Shown piece by piece: positions 26,538-36,632 of a stretch of 64,000 nt of DNA. Source of the DNA: Verrucomicrobia bacterium UBA1412 (GTDB taxonomy: Bacteria; Verrucomicrobiota; Verrucomicrobiia; Limisphaerales; UBA1412); contig DBPU01000025.1 in assembly GCA_002305615.1 (NCBI GenBank), positions 11,879-75,878 on the forward strand, given 5' to 3'. The position numbers and the translations under genes are program-made. The notes beneath the pieces are model-generated. The model ran no database searches, had not been told where the DNA came from, and saw only the letters and a program-made list of their open reading frames with translations. Within the stretch, counting starts at the first letter, position 1; each line of letters begins with the position of its first letter.

Positions 26538-27719
26538 CTAATCGATTTCGAAACTGAATTGATTGTAGTCCTCTTGGGCCCAGGCTAAATTCTGAGTGCT
26601 TGGGGAGATAGAGAAGAGAGGCGAGAACGTTCTGACAGAAACAGTTTTAAAACTCGGAGAGAACTCCAGAATTCTGAGCCATCCGTCGCCGCCGTTCCCG
26701 TGCCAGCCGCCTCCCAAGGTTTGCGTATCAAAGAGCATTTGTGAGACAACTTTCCCTGCGTGGTTTTTATCCTGTCGGAAGCCTATGTTTTCCTTCGGGT
26801 CTTTGGTTCCGGCAATATGGCCACAGAAAACCATCCGGATGTTTTGAGTGGGGTAGATCAGTTTCTCCCAAATTGCTTTGCCATAATTGGCGTCGGCAAC
26901 CTTATAGTTTTCTTTCTCAATCAGGTTTTGCCCGCGAGCCAGACATTGCATATAGCTGTGAGTGACCACGACCGCAAAGTGATCTTTGAAAGCGTCACGG
27001 TTGACCAGTTCTTTTGCCCAGTTTAGTACAGGGTCCGAAGGAGCAAACTCCAGAGAGATAAATAATAGATCTTTGCCTTGGGGTGTTTTGAGAGCATAAG
27101 CCGCATTTTCCAGCGTTTTAGCCCCATCTCGGTTGGGGCAACACTCCACCAGCACACCATTCCAGGCGGAGTTTCTATTCATGGGAAAATAAGAAGGAAA
27201 TTGAGTGCTGCGATTTTCAGAGCTGACTATACCGTAATCGTGATTGCCAGTACAAACTACGTAGGGGAGCACACCGTCTAAGCGTGAAAAAGCTTTCGAA
27301 ATGGCACTCCATTGCTGAGCGCCTGTCTGGTTTACTTGACCTGCATTTTTCTCGGTCAAATCCGATCCTACTAATCCATTTCCCTCTATAAGGTCTCCCA
27401 GTTGAAGAGCGGTCAGTATATTCAGCTTCTTCTTATTCTCAGCAATCCAGCCCGTCATCAGCTCGCAAATTCCCTGATTGCGTCCGAATTTGATGTAAGT
27501 TTGGGTATCCGGAATCAGAATAAGCGACCAGGCCTCCGGATACGAAAGCGCTGGAGGAGAATATGAAAGCTCTTTTGCCGGCTCTTGGGCCAAAGCAGAA
27601 GAGACGCCTCCGGTCATCCAGCTTCCAGCTAATGCGGTGGCGAGAACACTTTTACTTAAGAACTGACGTCTTGAGAAACCTCCAGAAGTCACATCTGTTT
27701 TAATATCATTCTTGTTCAT
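26538..27719 (-). CDS. Tat-exported metallophosphoesterase
   Basis: Probable two-metal phosphoesterase acting outside the cytoplasm; substrate unknown. The 393-residue protein has a twin-arginine signal (SRRQFLSKSVLATALAGSW) and cleavage near ALAQE. Calcineurin-like metal motifs follow in order: PDTQ, LGDLIE, GNHDYG, VTHSY and CGHIAG. The first motif has Gln where classical enzymes have His, as in many exported members. A longer frame reaches 27830; ATG 27719 has GAGG seven bases upstream and sits directly before the Tat motif. It is divergent from the GH38 gene across about 170 bases. Confidence 0.9.
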   Translation of the reverse strand: MNKNDIKTDVTSGGFSRRQFLSKSVLATALAGSWMTGGVSSALAQEPAKELSYSPPALSYPEAWSLILIPDTQTYIKFGRNQGICELMTGWIAENKKKLNILTALQLGDLIEGNGLVGSDLTEKNAGQVNQTGAQQWSAISKAFSRLDGVLPYVVCTGNHDYGIVSSENRSTQFPSYFPMNRNSAWNGVLVECCPNRDGAKTLENAAYALKTPQGKDLLFISLEFAPSDPVLNWAKELVNRDAFKDHFAVVVTHSYMQCLARGQNLIEKENYKVADANYGKAIWEKLIYPTQNIRMVFCGHIAGTKDPKENIGFRQDKNHAGKVVSQMLFDTQTLGGGWHGNGGDGWLRILEFSPSFKTVSVRTFSPLFSISPSTQNLAWAQEDYNQFSFEID

Positions 27720-27823
27720 GACAACCTCAATGAGGGGTTCATGATATTCTATGAGAATCTGCTTAACAATATTTATCTTCCCGTTTACACGTCCGCGTTG
27801 CCTCAAAAATTGTAAAACAGAGC

Positions 27824-27852
27824 TTAACAACGGGGCGAACTCCGGATAGAAT
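27824..27852 (+). promoter_or_regulatory. Promoter of the GH38 gene
   Basis: TTAACA (27824-27829), a 17-base spacer and TAGAAT (27847-27852), 40 bases upstream of the start at 27893. Confidence 0.65.
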
Positions 27853-27892
27853 ATCGGCAGTGACGTTTTGTTATAACCGAGGAAGAAGAAAA

Positions 27893-30800
27893 ATGAAAAA
27901 GTCTGTTCATCTTATCAAAAAGTTTTCCCAGCTTGGCCGTTTGGCGTGCGCCGCCGCTGGTTTTATTATTGGCTGTGCATCCATTTTCACCGCCAATGCT
28001 GAAGAAATATTGTGGAGCATTGGGCAGGCGGACCTCTCTGACTCAGAATTTATTGGGGCTCCCAATGATTTTAATATCTGCCCGAAAACAGTTGCATATG
28101 TCATTGGTGAATCAGTTCCCCAAAAGGACTGGCCTTTTATGCAACTTGGGCCGGCAGATGCCTGGGGCGGAAGCAAAGTCCATCAATATCGGGTGTTTTT
28201 CGAATTGGGCGATCAAGCCCCTTCTGCAGAGGAGTGCAGGCTGGTTCTCTATTTTAAGAATGTTCATAAAGAGATTCCCCCAAAATTGGGGGTCCGGCTC
28301 AATGGGGTCGTTGTAGATAACGTTCAGCTCAGCTCGGGGCAAGGCGATGATCTTGCGACGGGGAAAGTAAAAGAGGTGCTGGGGAGCAATGTTACGATTC
28401 CCGTTCCGGGTTCACTTCTTAAAAAAGGCGAAAATCTATTGGAAATTTCCAATGAGCAGGGAAGCTGGCTCTATTACGATGCAGTTCAGTTCTGGGGACC
28501 TCAAGAGCTTAAATTGACATCAAAGGATGGAAAGAAGTCTACCCGTATCCTCGAGATTACGACTCCGGGTGTGCGGCTGCGCGGAGAAGGTGGGACTGTG
28601 AGCGCTCCGGTTGATCTGCTGGTGAGCCACATGGGTAAGACATCTCCGACTGATTTTTTCTTTGATGGGCAGAAGATTGGCTCGGCAGTGTTAGTTCCGG
28701 GAGGACAGATCCTGAGTTTCAATGTTCCTGTTAAGGGAAAGAAAAACAAAGGAGTATTTTCCATCAGCTCTGAGGGACTCAAGCTGGAAGAACAGAAGTG
28801 GGTTCTTCCGGAGCCGAAATTGAAACAGTTTTATCTCTTTCCCCATTCTCACGTCGATATCGGTTATACGCATCGCCAGGACGAAGTTGTCGATCTCCAA
28901 ATCGACAATATGAATGTCGCGATGGGCCTCACTTCAGAAAGTCAGGCTTATCCGCGTGAGGCGCAGTTCAAATGGAATCCGGAGAGTATTTGGGTGGTAG
29001 ACCACTATCTGGACAAGGAAAGCGAAGAAAACCAGACAGCCTTTCTCAATGCGGTGAGTGATGGGACGGTGAGCTTGGATGCACTCTATGGGAATCTGCT
29101 GACAGGCTTGTGCCGTCCGGAGGAGCTTTACCGCGGTGTTGCCTATTTTTCAAAGAAAACCGAAATGTTGACGGGGGTTCCTATTGTCTCAGCTGCGATT
29201 TGTGATGTGCCCGGATATACGTGGGGTACCGCAACGATGATGGGCCAGTCAGGAGTGAAATATTTTGCAATTGCGCCTAATTATTCTGATCGTATTGGTA
29301 CAATCCACTCCGCTTGGAATGACAAACCTTTCTATTGGGTTTCTCAATCAGGTCAGGAGAAGGTTTTGTGTTGGGTTACCGCTCATTACTGGAAGCATGG
29401 AGACTTGGAAAAGGAGGTGTTAAATCACCTCAAGATGAGGCAAACCTCTGATTACCCGTATGACTTGGAGTGGATGTACTGGATTGCTCAGCGTGAGAAT
29501 GGCGACTGTGATAATTCGCCGCCGGATAGGAATATGGCTCAGGCTGTGCATCAATGGAATCTCAAGTATGCCGCCCCTCAGCTCTCAATAGGAACTGCTC
29601 GTGAATTCTTCCCCCTATTTGAGAAGAAATACGGAAAAAAACTGCCTCAATTTAGTGGAGATATCACTCCTTATTGGGAGGATGGGGCTGGAAGTACCTC
29701 TTTTGAGACAGGTCTGAATCGTTGTACGGCTGATAAACTCTCTCAAGCGGAAACTCTTTGGGCTCTGAGGAATCCCCGGCAACGACCTGCCAAGCTCTTT
29801 GAAGAAGCCTGGAAAAACGTACTTCTTTATAGTGAGCATACTTGGGGTGCTTATTGCAGTATCTCTCGGCCTGATGACCCATTCACGATTAGCCAATGGG
29901 AAAGGAAACGCCAATTCGCTGTGGATGCGGCCCGGCAAGCTGAAGAACTGTTGTCTTCCAGCGTCACCAGCCAGGAGTCAGTACCGAGCGCCAGTGCCCT
30001 TGTATGGAATACGACCCAATGGAGTCGGACCGGACTTGTGACAGCACCTGAAGCTATGGCAAAGGTTGGCGATTTTGTACAGGATCAGGATGGGAAACCT
30101 GTCTGTTCACAAAGGCTGAAAAGCGGAGAGCTTGTCTTCCTGGCAGAGGATGTTCCGGGCATGGGTTCACAAAAATATGTTTCACTGCCGGAGAAAGAAG
30201 CTTTCGTCCCGGCTGGGAAAGTGCGTGTAGACGGGAATAAACTTGTTTCTTCTGTGCTTGAGGTGGAACTGGACGAAAAGAGCGGAGCCGTGAACCTGTT
30301 GCGTATCAAAGGCGAAGAGCATAACTTTGTAGACAGCTCCAATTCGGTTGCTCTGAATGATTATAGATATCTCAAAGGCGTCAATCCGGATGACGCGCAG
30401 GTGAACGGTCCTGTTGAGATTACAATTGGAGAGGAGGGCCCTTTGGTGGCTTCTCTGATCGTTAAATCTTCAGCGCCCGGGTGCGTAGACTTAGTGAGAG
30501 AGATTCGGTTGGTCGAGGGTGCTGATTCCATAGAGGTGGTGAACTATGTGAACCGCTTGCCGGTACGGGAAAAAGATGCCGTTCATTTTGGTTTCTCCTT
30601 TAATGTGCCTGATGGAGAGCTCCGTATGGAGACTCCCTGGGCGGTTGTTCGCCCCAATCTGGATCAGTTACCGGGCTCTTGTTACAATTGGTTTGCGGTG
30701 CAGCGCTGGGTTGATATTTCCAATGACGACTATGGAGTTCTATGGTCTCCGGTGCATGCTCCGCTTATGCAAGTGGGAGCAATCACGGCGAACCTCCTGG

Positions 30801-31294
30801 GAAGTGTTTCTTTGGATCAATGGATGGATCAGGCGATTGAGTCACAGACAATTTATTCCTGGGCTCAGAATAATCATTGGCATACCAACTATAAGGCCGA
30901 TCAGCCGGGCATAACGCCTTTCAAGTATGTAATCGCTGTTCATCGGGGCGGCTACGATGGCGCGAAATCTGCTCGTTTCGGGCAGGAAGTAACGCGCCCT
31001 CTCCTGGCATTCGCCTGCAACGAGCAGTCTGAGGGTGGTGGAAGCACAGAGGATGTTCCGTCGAGACTGGACAATGATAACTTTGTGGTCGAAACATTCA
31101 AGGTCAGTGAGGATGGGCGGGCTTTGATTTATCGTTTGCAAAATATGGCTGAAACAGAGCAGATTCTCCGGATAGCGGATGGGAAGAAATCCGAGAAAAT
31201 TTATTTAACAGATTTGAGTGAAAAACCGATAAAGAAATTAGGTCGAAAAATGAAGGTCCCGCCGCATGGGCTCGTAAACTTGCGAGTAGAATAA
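27893..31294 (+). CDS. Secreted glycoside hydrolase family 38 alpha-mannosidase-like protein
   Basis: Probably removes alpha-linked mannose from glycans outside the cytoplasm. The 1133-residue protein has a signal peptide (about 10-36), an N-terminal beta-rich carbohydrate-binding-like region (about 40-300), and a GH38 catalytic domain with the zinc site His318/His320/Asp322 (HSHVDIGYTH) and probable nucleophile Asp438 (CDVPGYTWG). SEHTWGAY and C-terminal beta-sandwich domains follow. The start is ATG 27893, with GAGGAAGAAG in front; a frame extends to 27860. A GT2 gene follows 21 bases later. Exact linkage specificity cannot be read from sequence. Confidence 0.88.
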   Translation: MKKSVHLIKKFSQLGRLACAAAGFIIGCASIFTANAEEILWSIGQADLSDSEFIGAPNDFNICPKTVAYVIGESVPQKDWPFMQLGPADAWGGSKVHQYRVFFELGDQAPSAEECRLVLYFKNVHKEIPPKLGVRLNGVVVDNVQLSSGQGDDLATGKVKEVLGSNVTIPVPGSLLKKGENLLEISNEQGSWLYYDAVQFWGPQELKLTSKDGKKSTRILEITTPGVRLRGEGGTVSAPVDLLVSHMGKTSPTDFFFDGQKIGSAVLVPGGQILSFNVPVKGKKNKGVFSISSEGLKLEEQKWVLPEPKLKQFYLFPHSHVDIGYTHRQDEVVDLQIDNMNVAMGLTSESQAYPREAQFKWNPESIWVVDHYLDKESEENQTAFLNAVSDGTVSLDALYGNLLTGLCRPEELYRGVAYFSKKTEMLTGVPIVSAAICDVPGYTWGTATMMGQSGVKYFAIAPNYSDRIGTIHSAWNDKPFYWVSQSGQEKVLCWVTAHYWKHGDLEKEVLNHLKMRQTSDYPYDLEWMYWIAQRENGDCDNSPPDRNMAQAVHQWNLKYAAPQLSIGTAREFFPLFEKKYGKKLPQFSGDITPYWEDGAGSTSFETGLNRCTADKLSQAETLWALRNPRQRPAKLFEEAWKNVLLYSEHTWGAYCSISRPDDPFTISQWERKRQFAVDAARQAEELLSSSVTSQESVPSASALVWNTTQWSRTGLVTAPEAMAKVGDFVQDQDGKPVCSQRLKSGELVFLAEDVPGMGSQKYVSLPEKEAFVPAGKVRVDGNKLVSSVLEVELDEKSGAVNLLRIKGEEHNFVDSSNSVALNDYRYLKGVNPDDAQVNGPVEITIGEEGPLVASLIVKSSAPGCVDLVREIRLVEGADSIEVVNYVNRLPVREKDAVHFGFSFNVPDGELRMETPWAVVRPNLDQLPGSCYNWFAVQRWVDISNDDYGVLWSPVHAPLMQVGAITANLLGSVSLDQWMDQAIESQTIYSWAQNNHWHTNYKADQPGITPFKYVIAVHRGGYDGAKSARFGQEVTRPLLAFACNEQSEGGGSTEDVPSRLDNDNFVVETFKVSEDGRALIYRLQNMAETEQILRIADGKKSEKIYLTDLSEKPIKKLGRKMKVPPHGLVNLRVE

Positions 31295-31315
31295 CCGGAT
31301 GATGGGCTTATTGAA

Positions 31316-32143
31316 ATGAGCACGCAGACCGAGAGCCCAAGTGTTTTGCTGCTGATCCCTGCCTACAATGAAGAGGATCGGATTGGTCCCGTATTGGTGG
31401 AATATGCGAAGTATTTCAAGGAGTGCTACGCGGGCGAGTTCAGCATTGTCGTTGTACTGAATGGCTGCGAGGATAACACTTTGGGAGTCGTGCAGGCGGC
31501 GCAGAAAGAGCATCCGGAAATCCGTTACCTGAACTATGAGGAGCCGATCGGTAAAGGAGGAGCTCTGATTGAGGGGTTGCACTATTTTCACGAGGCCGAT
31601 TATATCGGATACGTCGATGCAGATGGAGCAACGCAGCCCCCGGCTTTTCACGACTTGATCAAGCATCGCAACGAGGCTGACTGTATCATCGGATCGCGTT
31701 GGCTGCCGGACTCAGTCATACACCAGCCGCAGGGGAGCCGCAGACGGTTTGCCAGCCGCTGCTTCCATGCCCTGGTGCAGAGTCTATTCTGGATGAACAT
31801 TAAGGATACTCAATGTGGGGCAAAACTGATTCGAAGGGACGCTATTGAGGCGGTCTTAAATCAGCTTACCTTGGCGGATATGGCATTCGACATCAATTTG
31901 CTTTATGCGTTGAAGAAAAAGAATTTCACCATTTTGGAAATACCGACTGAGTGGACTGATAAGATTGGAACTAAGGTTGTTCTCGGGAAAACTTCACTGG
32001 TCATGTTCCTTTCAGTCGTGCGTTTGAGAATTATATATTCCTTTTTTTATAAGTACTTTGAATTTATTTTGTCACCTTTTTCCGAGTGGATTTACAGACG
32101 CCTGGCAGCACCTCATCGTAAATTTAAGGGGCATGAAAGTTAA
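31316..32143 (+). CDS. Family 2 glycosyltransferase
   Basis: The 275-residue protein is a GT-A fold enzyme with LLLIPAYNEEDRIG at the N-terminus, VVLNGCEDNT, GKGGALIEG, and the metal/nucleotide motif YVDADGATQP. It resembles polyprenyl-phosphate sugar transferases (dolichyl-phosphate glucose/mannose synthase type). A hydrophobic region near 225-255 may touch the membrane. It follows the GH38 gene by 21 bases and may be cotranscribed. Donor and acceptor are unknown. Confidence 0.85.
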   Translation: MSTQTESPSVLLLIPAYNEEDRIGPVLVEYAKYFKECYAGEFSIVVVLNGCEDNTLGVVQAAQKEHPEIRYLNYEEPIGKGGALIEGLHYFHEADYIGYVDADGATQPPAFHDLIKHRNEADCIIGSRWLPDSVIHQPQGSRRRFASRCFHALVQSLFWMNIKDTQCGAKLIRRDAIEAVLNQLTLADMAFDINLLYALKKKNFTILEIPTEWTDKIGTKVVLGKTSLVMFLSVVRLRIIYSFFYKYFEFILSPFSEWIYRRLAAPHRKFKGHES

Positions 32144-32247
32144 AACGTTTGATACAGAGAAAAACCTTTTTCATTTATTTTTGTATCCTTGTAATTTAAA
32201 ATGAGTTGCGTTGCCCGGGGGGGGCGTAGGATGGAATCCATATCAAG

Positions 32248-34662
32248 ATGAAGAAAAAAGTGGATATCAACGTTGTAAGGAAAGGTGACGTCCCAGCGGT
32301 CGTTCAGCCTCTTAAGGCACCTTCTTTGCCCAGACAGTTGCGTATTCTTTCTTTGTCGGACTGCGTTCTTTTCCCAGGCATGGTTGTCCCGCTTTTGATT
32401 GATGACCCTCTTCAGGTTCGGTTGGTGGATGAGGTAATCAATGATAACGGCTATATGGGGGTTATCTTGCTACGCAAACCGGTTGCTGGCAATCCGATGG
32501 CAAAGGACCTTTACAAACAGGGTTGTTTGGCTCGAATTCAACGGATGGTCAGCACCGAGAAAAGCCAACTGAGAATTCTTGTAGAGGGAATTCAATGCTT
32601 TGAGACCACTCGGTTCATCAGGGGAAATCCTGACTATCCGATTGCTGAAGTCACTTATCTGGTAGATGTTTTAGGAGAAGATTTTAAAAGAAGCCCTGAA
32701 TATCAGGCTCTGGGCGAAAGATTGGGACAGCTTGTTTCGGAATATGCCAAGGTATCCCCGGCGTTGCACGAAGATATTAAGATTGCATCTCAAAATACGA
32801 CAGATCCGGCTCAGCTTTCCAACCTCATCTCATTTGCTTTACCGATTCCGTTACAGGAGAAACAGCAGCTTCTTTCCAAGAATGTGGTTGAGACGAGGGT
32901 GCGTCTTCTTATCCAGAAGTTAAACCGTGAGATACAATCGGCCCAGTTAGGCGCAAAAATTTTGAAAGATACCAGTACGAGTCTTTCAAAAATGCAACGT
33001 GAGAACTATTTGCGCGAGCAGTTGAGAGCTATCCACAAGGAGTTGGGGGATGAGGGCAATGCTGAAGTGGACCGTCTGAAAGGGCTGATTAAGAAAAACC
33101 GTCTTTCCAATGAGGCTTTACAGGTTGCTCTTCATGAGATAACCCGATTGGAGGCGATTCCCTTTTCATCTCCTGAGTATGCAGGCATCCGCAATTATCT
33201 TGATTGGCTGGTAAACCTGCCTTGGAATCAGGAAGATGCGAACAGGGTGAACTTATCGGCTGCCAAACGTTTGCTCAATCGTAATCACTACGGCCTTGAG
33301 GAAATAAAAGAGCGCCTTTTGGAATACCTTGCGGTGATGAAACTCAAAGGGGTGGCGAGCACTCCAATTCTCTGTCTGGTGGGCCCTCCCGGAGTAGGAA
33401 AAACTTCTTTAGGACAAAGCGTGGCTGAGGCTTTGGGTAGAAAGTTTTGCCGGATAGCCTTGGGTGGTGCTCGCGATGTCGCGGAAATACGGGGGCATCG
33501 ACGCACCTATGTGAGTGCACAGCCCGGAAGAATCATTCAAAATTTACGCCGTCTGGGAACGCGAAATCCTGTGATCCTTTTTGATGAAATCGATAAAATG
33601 GGATCGGGAGCTATGGGAGGTGAGACGGCATCAGCACTATTAGAAATTTTGGACCCTCGCCAAAATGCCTCTTTTACCGATTCGTATTTAGAAGTTCCTT
33701 TTGATCTGTCCCAGGTGCTTTTTATCACTACGGCCAATTGGTTGGACCCGATTCATCCGGCCCTGCGTGACCGAATGGAAATCATAGAAATTCCCGGTTA
33801 TACCTTTTGTGAAAAGTATAATATTGCTCTTCGCCATACGGTTCCGGATATGCTCAAACGTCATGGACTGCCGGAGGGATTTATCGATTTCCAAGAACCT
33901 GCACTTCGAATGTTGATTCAATCTTACACATACGAAGGTGGGGTGAGAGGAATGGAGCGGCAGATTGCGGCATTATTTCGAAAGATTGTTCGACGGAAAA
34001 TGCAGGAATCAGTCACCTCAACACTCGATGAAAAAGCTCCGGTCATTCTCACTGCAAAAGATGTTGAAGAATTATTGGGGACGCCTATACGTTTCAATAA
34101 TCCTTGGGAGTTGGGTGGAACGGCCGGCTTTGCGATGGGACTGGCGTATACGCCTCAGGGTGGAGAAGTAATTCCCGTCGAAGTGACGCGGATGACGGGG
34201 AGCGGACAGATCATTTTGACTGGAAACCTTGGCGATCTGTTGAGGGAGAGCATTCGTATTGCGTTGAGTTTTTTGCGGTCAGAAGAGTCTCGATTGAATT
34301 TGGATATGAGTCATTTCCATTCCTATGACATCCATGTTCATTTGCCTGCGGGCTCTGTGCCCAAGGATGGACCCAGCGCCGGATTGACCTTTGCCGTAGC
34401 CATGGCTTCTCTTTTCTCAGGCAAAAAGGTTCGTCCTTCGCTTTCCATGTCCGGAGAGGTTTCGTTGCGCGGCTTTTTGTTGCCCATCTCCGGGGTGCGC
34501 GAAAAAGCTTTGGCTGCGGGTAGATTTGGAATTGATGAGGTACTCCTGCCTAAAGCCAATGAAAGTGATTGGCGTGATTTGCCTGCTGCTTTAAAACGGC
34601 GGGTGAAAGCCAGTTTTTTCCAACACGCTTCCGATGCAATAAAGTATGCTCTATCGGAGTAG
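32248..34662 (+). CDS. lon: ATP-dependent protease Lon
   Basis: Cytoplasmic AAA+ serine protease for misfolded and regulatory proteins. The 804-residue protein has the LAN substrate-binding domain (about 30-225), a coiled helical region, an AAA+ module with Walker A GPPGVGKTS and Walker B VILFDEIDKM, and the protease domain with catalytic Ser710 (KDGPSAG) and Lys753 (VREKALAAG). All key residues are present and length is normal. A run of eight G lies at 32217-32224, 23 bases before the start codon, where it could influence translation. No heat-shock operator was recognised. Confidence 0.97.
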   Translation: MKKKVDINVVRKGDVPAVVQPLKAPSLPRQLRILSLSDCVLFPGMVVPLLIDDPLQVRLVDEVINDNGYMGVILLRKPVAGNPMAKDLYKQGCLARIQRMVSTEKSQLRILVEGIQCFETTRFIRGNPDYPIAEVTYLVDVLGEDFKRSPEYQALGERLGQLVSEYAKVSPALHEDIKIASQNTTDPAQLSNLISFALPIPLQEKQQLLSKNVVETRVRLLIQKLNREIQSAQLGAKILKDTSTSLSKMQRENYLREQLRAIHKELGDEGNAEVDRLKGLIKKNRLSNEALQVALHEITRLEAIPFSSPEYAGIRNYLDWLVNLPWNQEDANRVNLSAAKRLLNRNHYGLEEIKERLLEYLAVMKLKGVASTPILCLVGPPGVGKTSLGQSVAEALGRKFCRIALGGARDVAEIRGHRRTYVSAQPGRIIQNLRRLGTRNPVILFDEIDKMGSGAMGGETASALLEILDPRQNASFTDSYLEVPFDLSQVLFITTANWLDPIHPALRDRMEIIEIPGYTFCEKYNIALRHTVPDMLKRHGLPEGFIDFQEPALRMLIQSYTYEGGVRGMERQIAALFRKIVRRKMQESVTSTLDEKAPVILTAKDVEELLGTPIRFNNPWELGGTAGFAMGLAYTPQGGEVIPVEVTRMTGSGQIILTGNLGDLLRESIRIALSFLRSEESRLNLDMSHFHSYDIHVHLPAGSVPKDGPSAGLTFAVAMASLFSGKKVRPSLSMSGEVSLRGFLLPISGVREKALAAGRFGIDEVLLPKANESDWRDLPAALKRRVKASFFQHASDAIKYALSE

Positions 34663-34691
34663 AATTTTTTGATGCGCCTTTGTTCGATTTT

Positions 34692-35480
34692 ATGAAATAT
34701 ATTGGTAATTTAGCTTTAAGACTGTGCTTGCTCAGCCTTCTATCCGTTTTGTTTTCCATCACGGTTCAGGCCCAATCCATTATGGAACGAAAAACGGAAA
34801 CACCTAAAGATGCACAGGAAATCGTGGAGATTATCCGAAGCCGTGTGCCTGTCAAAAAAATTGAGAGCCAGGGAGTGTTAAAAGTTCGGGCACCGAAAAC
34901 AAAAATGCGAAGCGTTCCGGTTCATTTTGAAGTAAGGCCGCTCAGCGAAGATTCCTGGGAAAGCGTTTATGAGGCTACGCTGCCTGAGGGAGGGCAAGAG
35001 CGTTTGTTGATTCGCTCTTATATCAATCGCCCCAGCGAATATGTCTTGAGCACGAAGTCTGAAAAGGAAACCGAGTGGAAAACGAACAAAATTCAGCCCG
35101 GAGAAGAATCTGCTGTCTCATTTGCCGGGACCGATTTTTGGTTCTGTGACCTGGGCCTGGAGTTTTTAGATTGGTCCGATCAATTGCTTCTCAAGCGGGA
35201 AATGCGCAAGGGGCGTCCCTGCCGGGTAATTCAAAGCGTTCCGGAGGCAAGGACTGGAACGATGTATGCGAGGGTGGTTTCCTGGGTGGATAATGAGTCT
35301 GACGGCATAGTGATGGCTCAGTCCTACAATGAATTCAATAAGAGGCTTAAAGAATTTGAAGTACAAAGTTTCAAAAAGGTGGAAGGTGTCTGGCAGCTCA
35401 AAAAGATGACGATTTATGATAATCTTACCGACAGCCGGACAACGCTGGAAATTGATCTGGAAGTGGATGAAGCGAATTAA
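34692..35480 (+). CDS. Exported LolA-like protein
   Basis: The 262-residue product has a signal peptide (about 8-30; LCLLSLLSVLFSITVQAQ) and a beta-rich body whose central and C-terminal pattern (CDLGLEFLDWSDQLLLKREMRKGRPCRVI; ARVVSWVDNESDGIVMAQ) matches the LolA-like outer-membrane lipoprotein-sorting family common in Verrucomicrobia and Planctomycetes. A role carrying lipidated or hydrophobic cargo through the periplasm is inferred from the fold family. A TTG at 34680 would add four residues; ATG 34692 is preferred. It lies between lon and queA on the same strand. Confidence 0.75.
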   Translation: MKYIGNLALRLCLLSLLSVLFSITVQAQSIMERKTETPKDAQEIVEIIRSRVPVKKIESQGVLKVRAPKTKMRSVPVHFEVRPLSEDSWESVYEATLPEGGQERLLIRSYINRPSEYVLSTKSEKETEWKTNKIQPGEESAVSFAGTDFWFCDLGLEFLDWSDQLLLKREMRKGRPCRVIQSVPEARTGTMYARVVSWVDNESDGIVMAQSYNEFNKRLKEFEVQSFKKVEGVWQLKKMTIYDNLTDSRTTLEIDLEVDEAN

Positions 35481-35489
35481 AGGAAATAT

Positions 35490-36614
35490 ATGTCTTTTAT
35501 AGCCAGAGAGATTTCCTCTCCACCCTTAAAAGCCTCAGATTTTGATTACGACTTGCCGCAGGAGCTGATCGCTCAGTATCCGGCACCGCATCGCAGTGAT
35601 TCGCGTCTGATGGTTTTCAATAGACAGGATGGCTCCGCAGAGCACCAATTATTTTTAAACCTGCCGGAGCTCTTGATGGAAGGAGATTTGCTCATCTTAA
35701 ATGACACTCAAGTTATTCCTGCGCGCCTCTTTGCTCAAAGGGATAGTGGAAAAATATTTGAAATTCTCCTTCTGGAGTTGCTCACCCCTTTTTCCTGGAA
35801 GGCGATGATACGGTCCGGGAAAGAAGCGGCCCGCGGGGGGGGAAGGCTGACGCTCTTAGAGAATGCGACTCACGAAAAATCGGACATCACGGCCACTGTC
35901 GTTAAAAAAGAACCGCAAAGCGGAGACTATCACGTTTTATTTGAGAGGGCAGGGCAGCCTTATGATATCCGAGATCGACTTGTAGATTTGGGAGCTGTTC
36001 CTCTTCCTCCTTATATTGAGCGTGCTCCTAAAAAAGAGGATATTGAGCGCTATCAGACAGTTTTTGCCTGTCATTCGGGTTCAGTTGCGGCGCCTACAGC
36101 GGGATTGCATTTTACCCTGGAGCTTTTAAATCGCTTGAAGGAAAAGAATATAGAGACTGCATACGTGACACTTCACGTGGGTCCTGGCACCTTTGCCCCT
36201 GTGAAAAGCGAAAATCTGGCAGACCATCCCATGCATGAAGAGCCTTTCATTCTAAGCCAGGAGACTGCCTCCGCCATTAATAAGGCCAAAAGTGAAGGGC
36301 GTCGAGTAATACCCGTTGGTACCACATCCATGAGGGTTATAGAAAGTGTAGCCCGGCAGATGGGCGGCACACATCATCTTCAGGGGATGGTTTCCCGGAC
36401 GAGGCTCTTTATCTATCCGCCTTCTCCTTTTTATATTTCCGATGCATTGCTAACGAACTTTCATTTTCCACGTTCCACTCTTTTGATGTTGGTGAGTGCT
36501 TTTGCGGCTCCCGGAAGTCTGCAGGGGCGTGAGCGCATTCTTGGGGCTTACCGACAGGCGGTGGAGGAAAGATATCGATTTTTTAGTTATGGAGATGCAA
36601 TGCTGATTCAGTAA
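35490..36614 (+). CDS. queA: S-adenosylmethionine:tRNA ribosyltransferase-isomerase
   Basis: It transfers and rearranges the ribosyl part of SAM onto 7-aminomethyl-7-deazaguanine in tRNA, giving epoxyqueuosine. The 374 residues show FDYDLPQELIAQYP, LNDTQVIPARLF, SVAAPTAGLHFT, THLHVGPGTF-type (YVTLHVGPGTFAPV), HEEPF, GTTSMRVIES and LLTNFHFPRSTLLMLV, all typical. Codons in ARGGGRL contain a run of eight G (35835-35842). It begins 9 bases after the LolA-like gene. tgt and other queuosine genes are not in the window. Confidence 0.97.
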   Translation: MSFIAREISSPPLKASDFDYDLPQELIAQYPAPHRSDSRLMVFNRQDGSAEHQLFLNLPELLMEGDLLILNDTQVIPARLFAQRDSGKIFEILLLELLTPFSWKAMIRSGKEAARGGGRLTLLENATHEKSDITATVVKKEPQSGDYHVLFERAGQPYDIRDRLVDLGAVPLPPYIERAPKKEDIERYQTVFACHSGSVAAPTAGLHFTLELLNRLKEKNIETAYVTLHVGPGTFAPVKSENLADHPMHEEPFILSQETASAINKAKSEGRRVIPVGTTSMRVIESVARQMGGTHHLQGMVSRTRLFIYPPSPFYISDALLTNFHFPRSTLLMLVSAFAAPGSLQGRERILGAYRQAVEERYRFFSYGDAMLIQ

Positions 36615-36632
36615 TAATAGAAATCATTTAAA

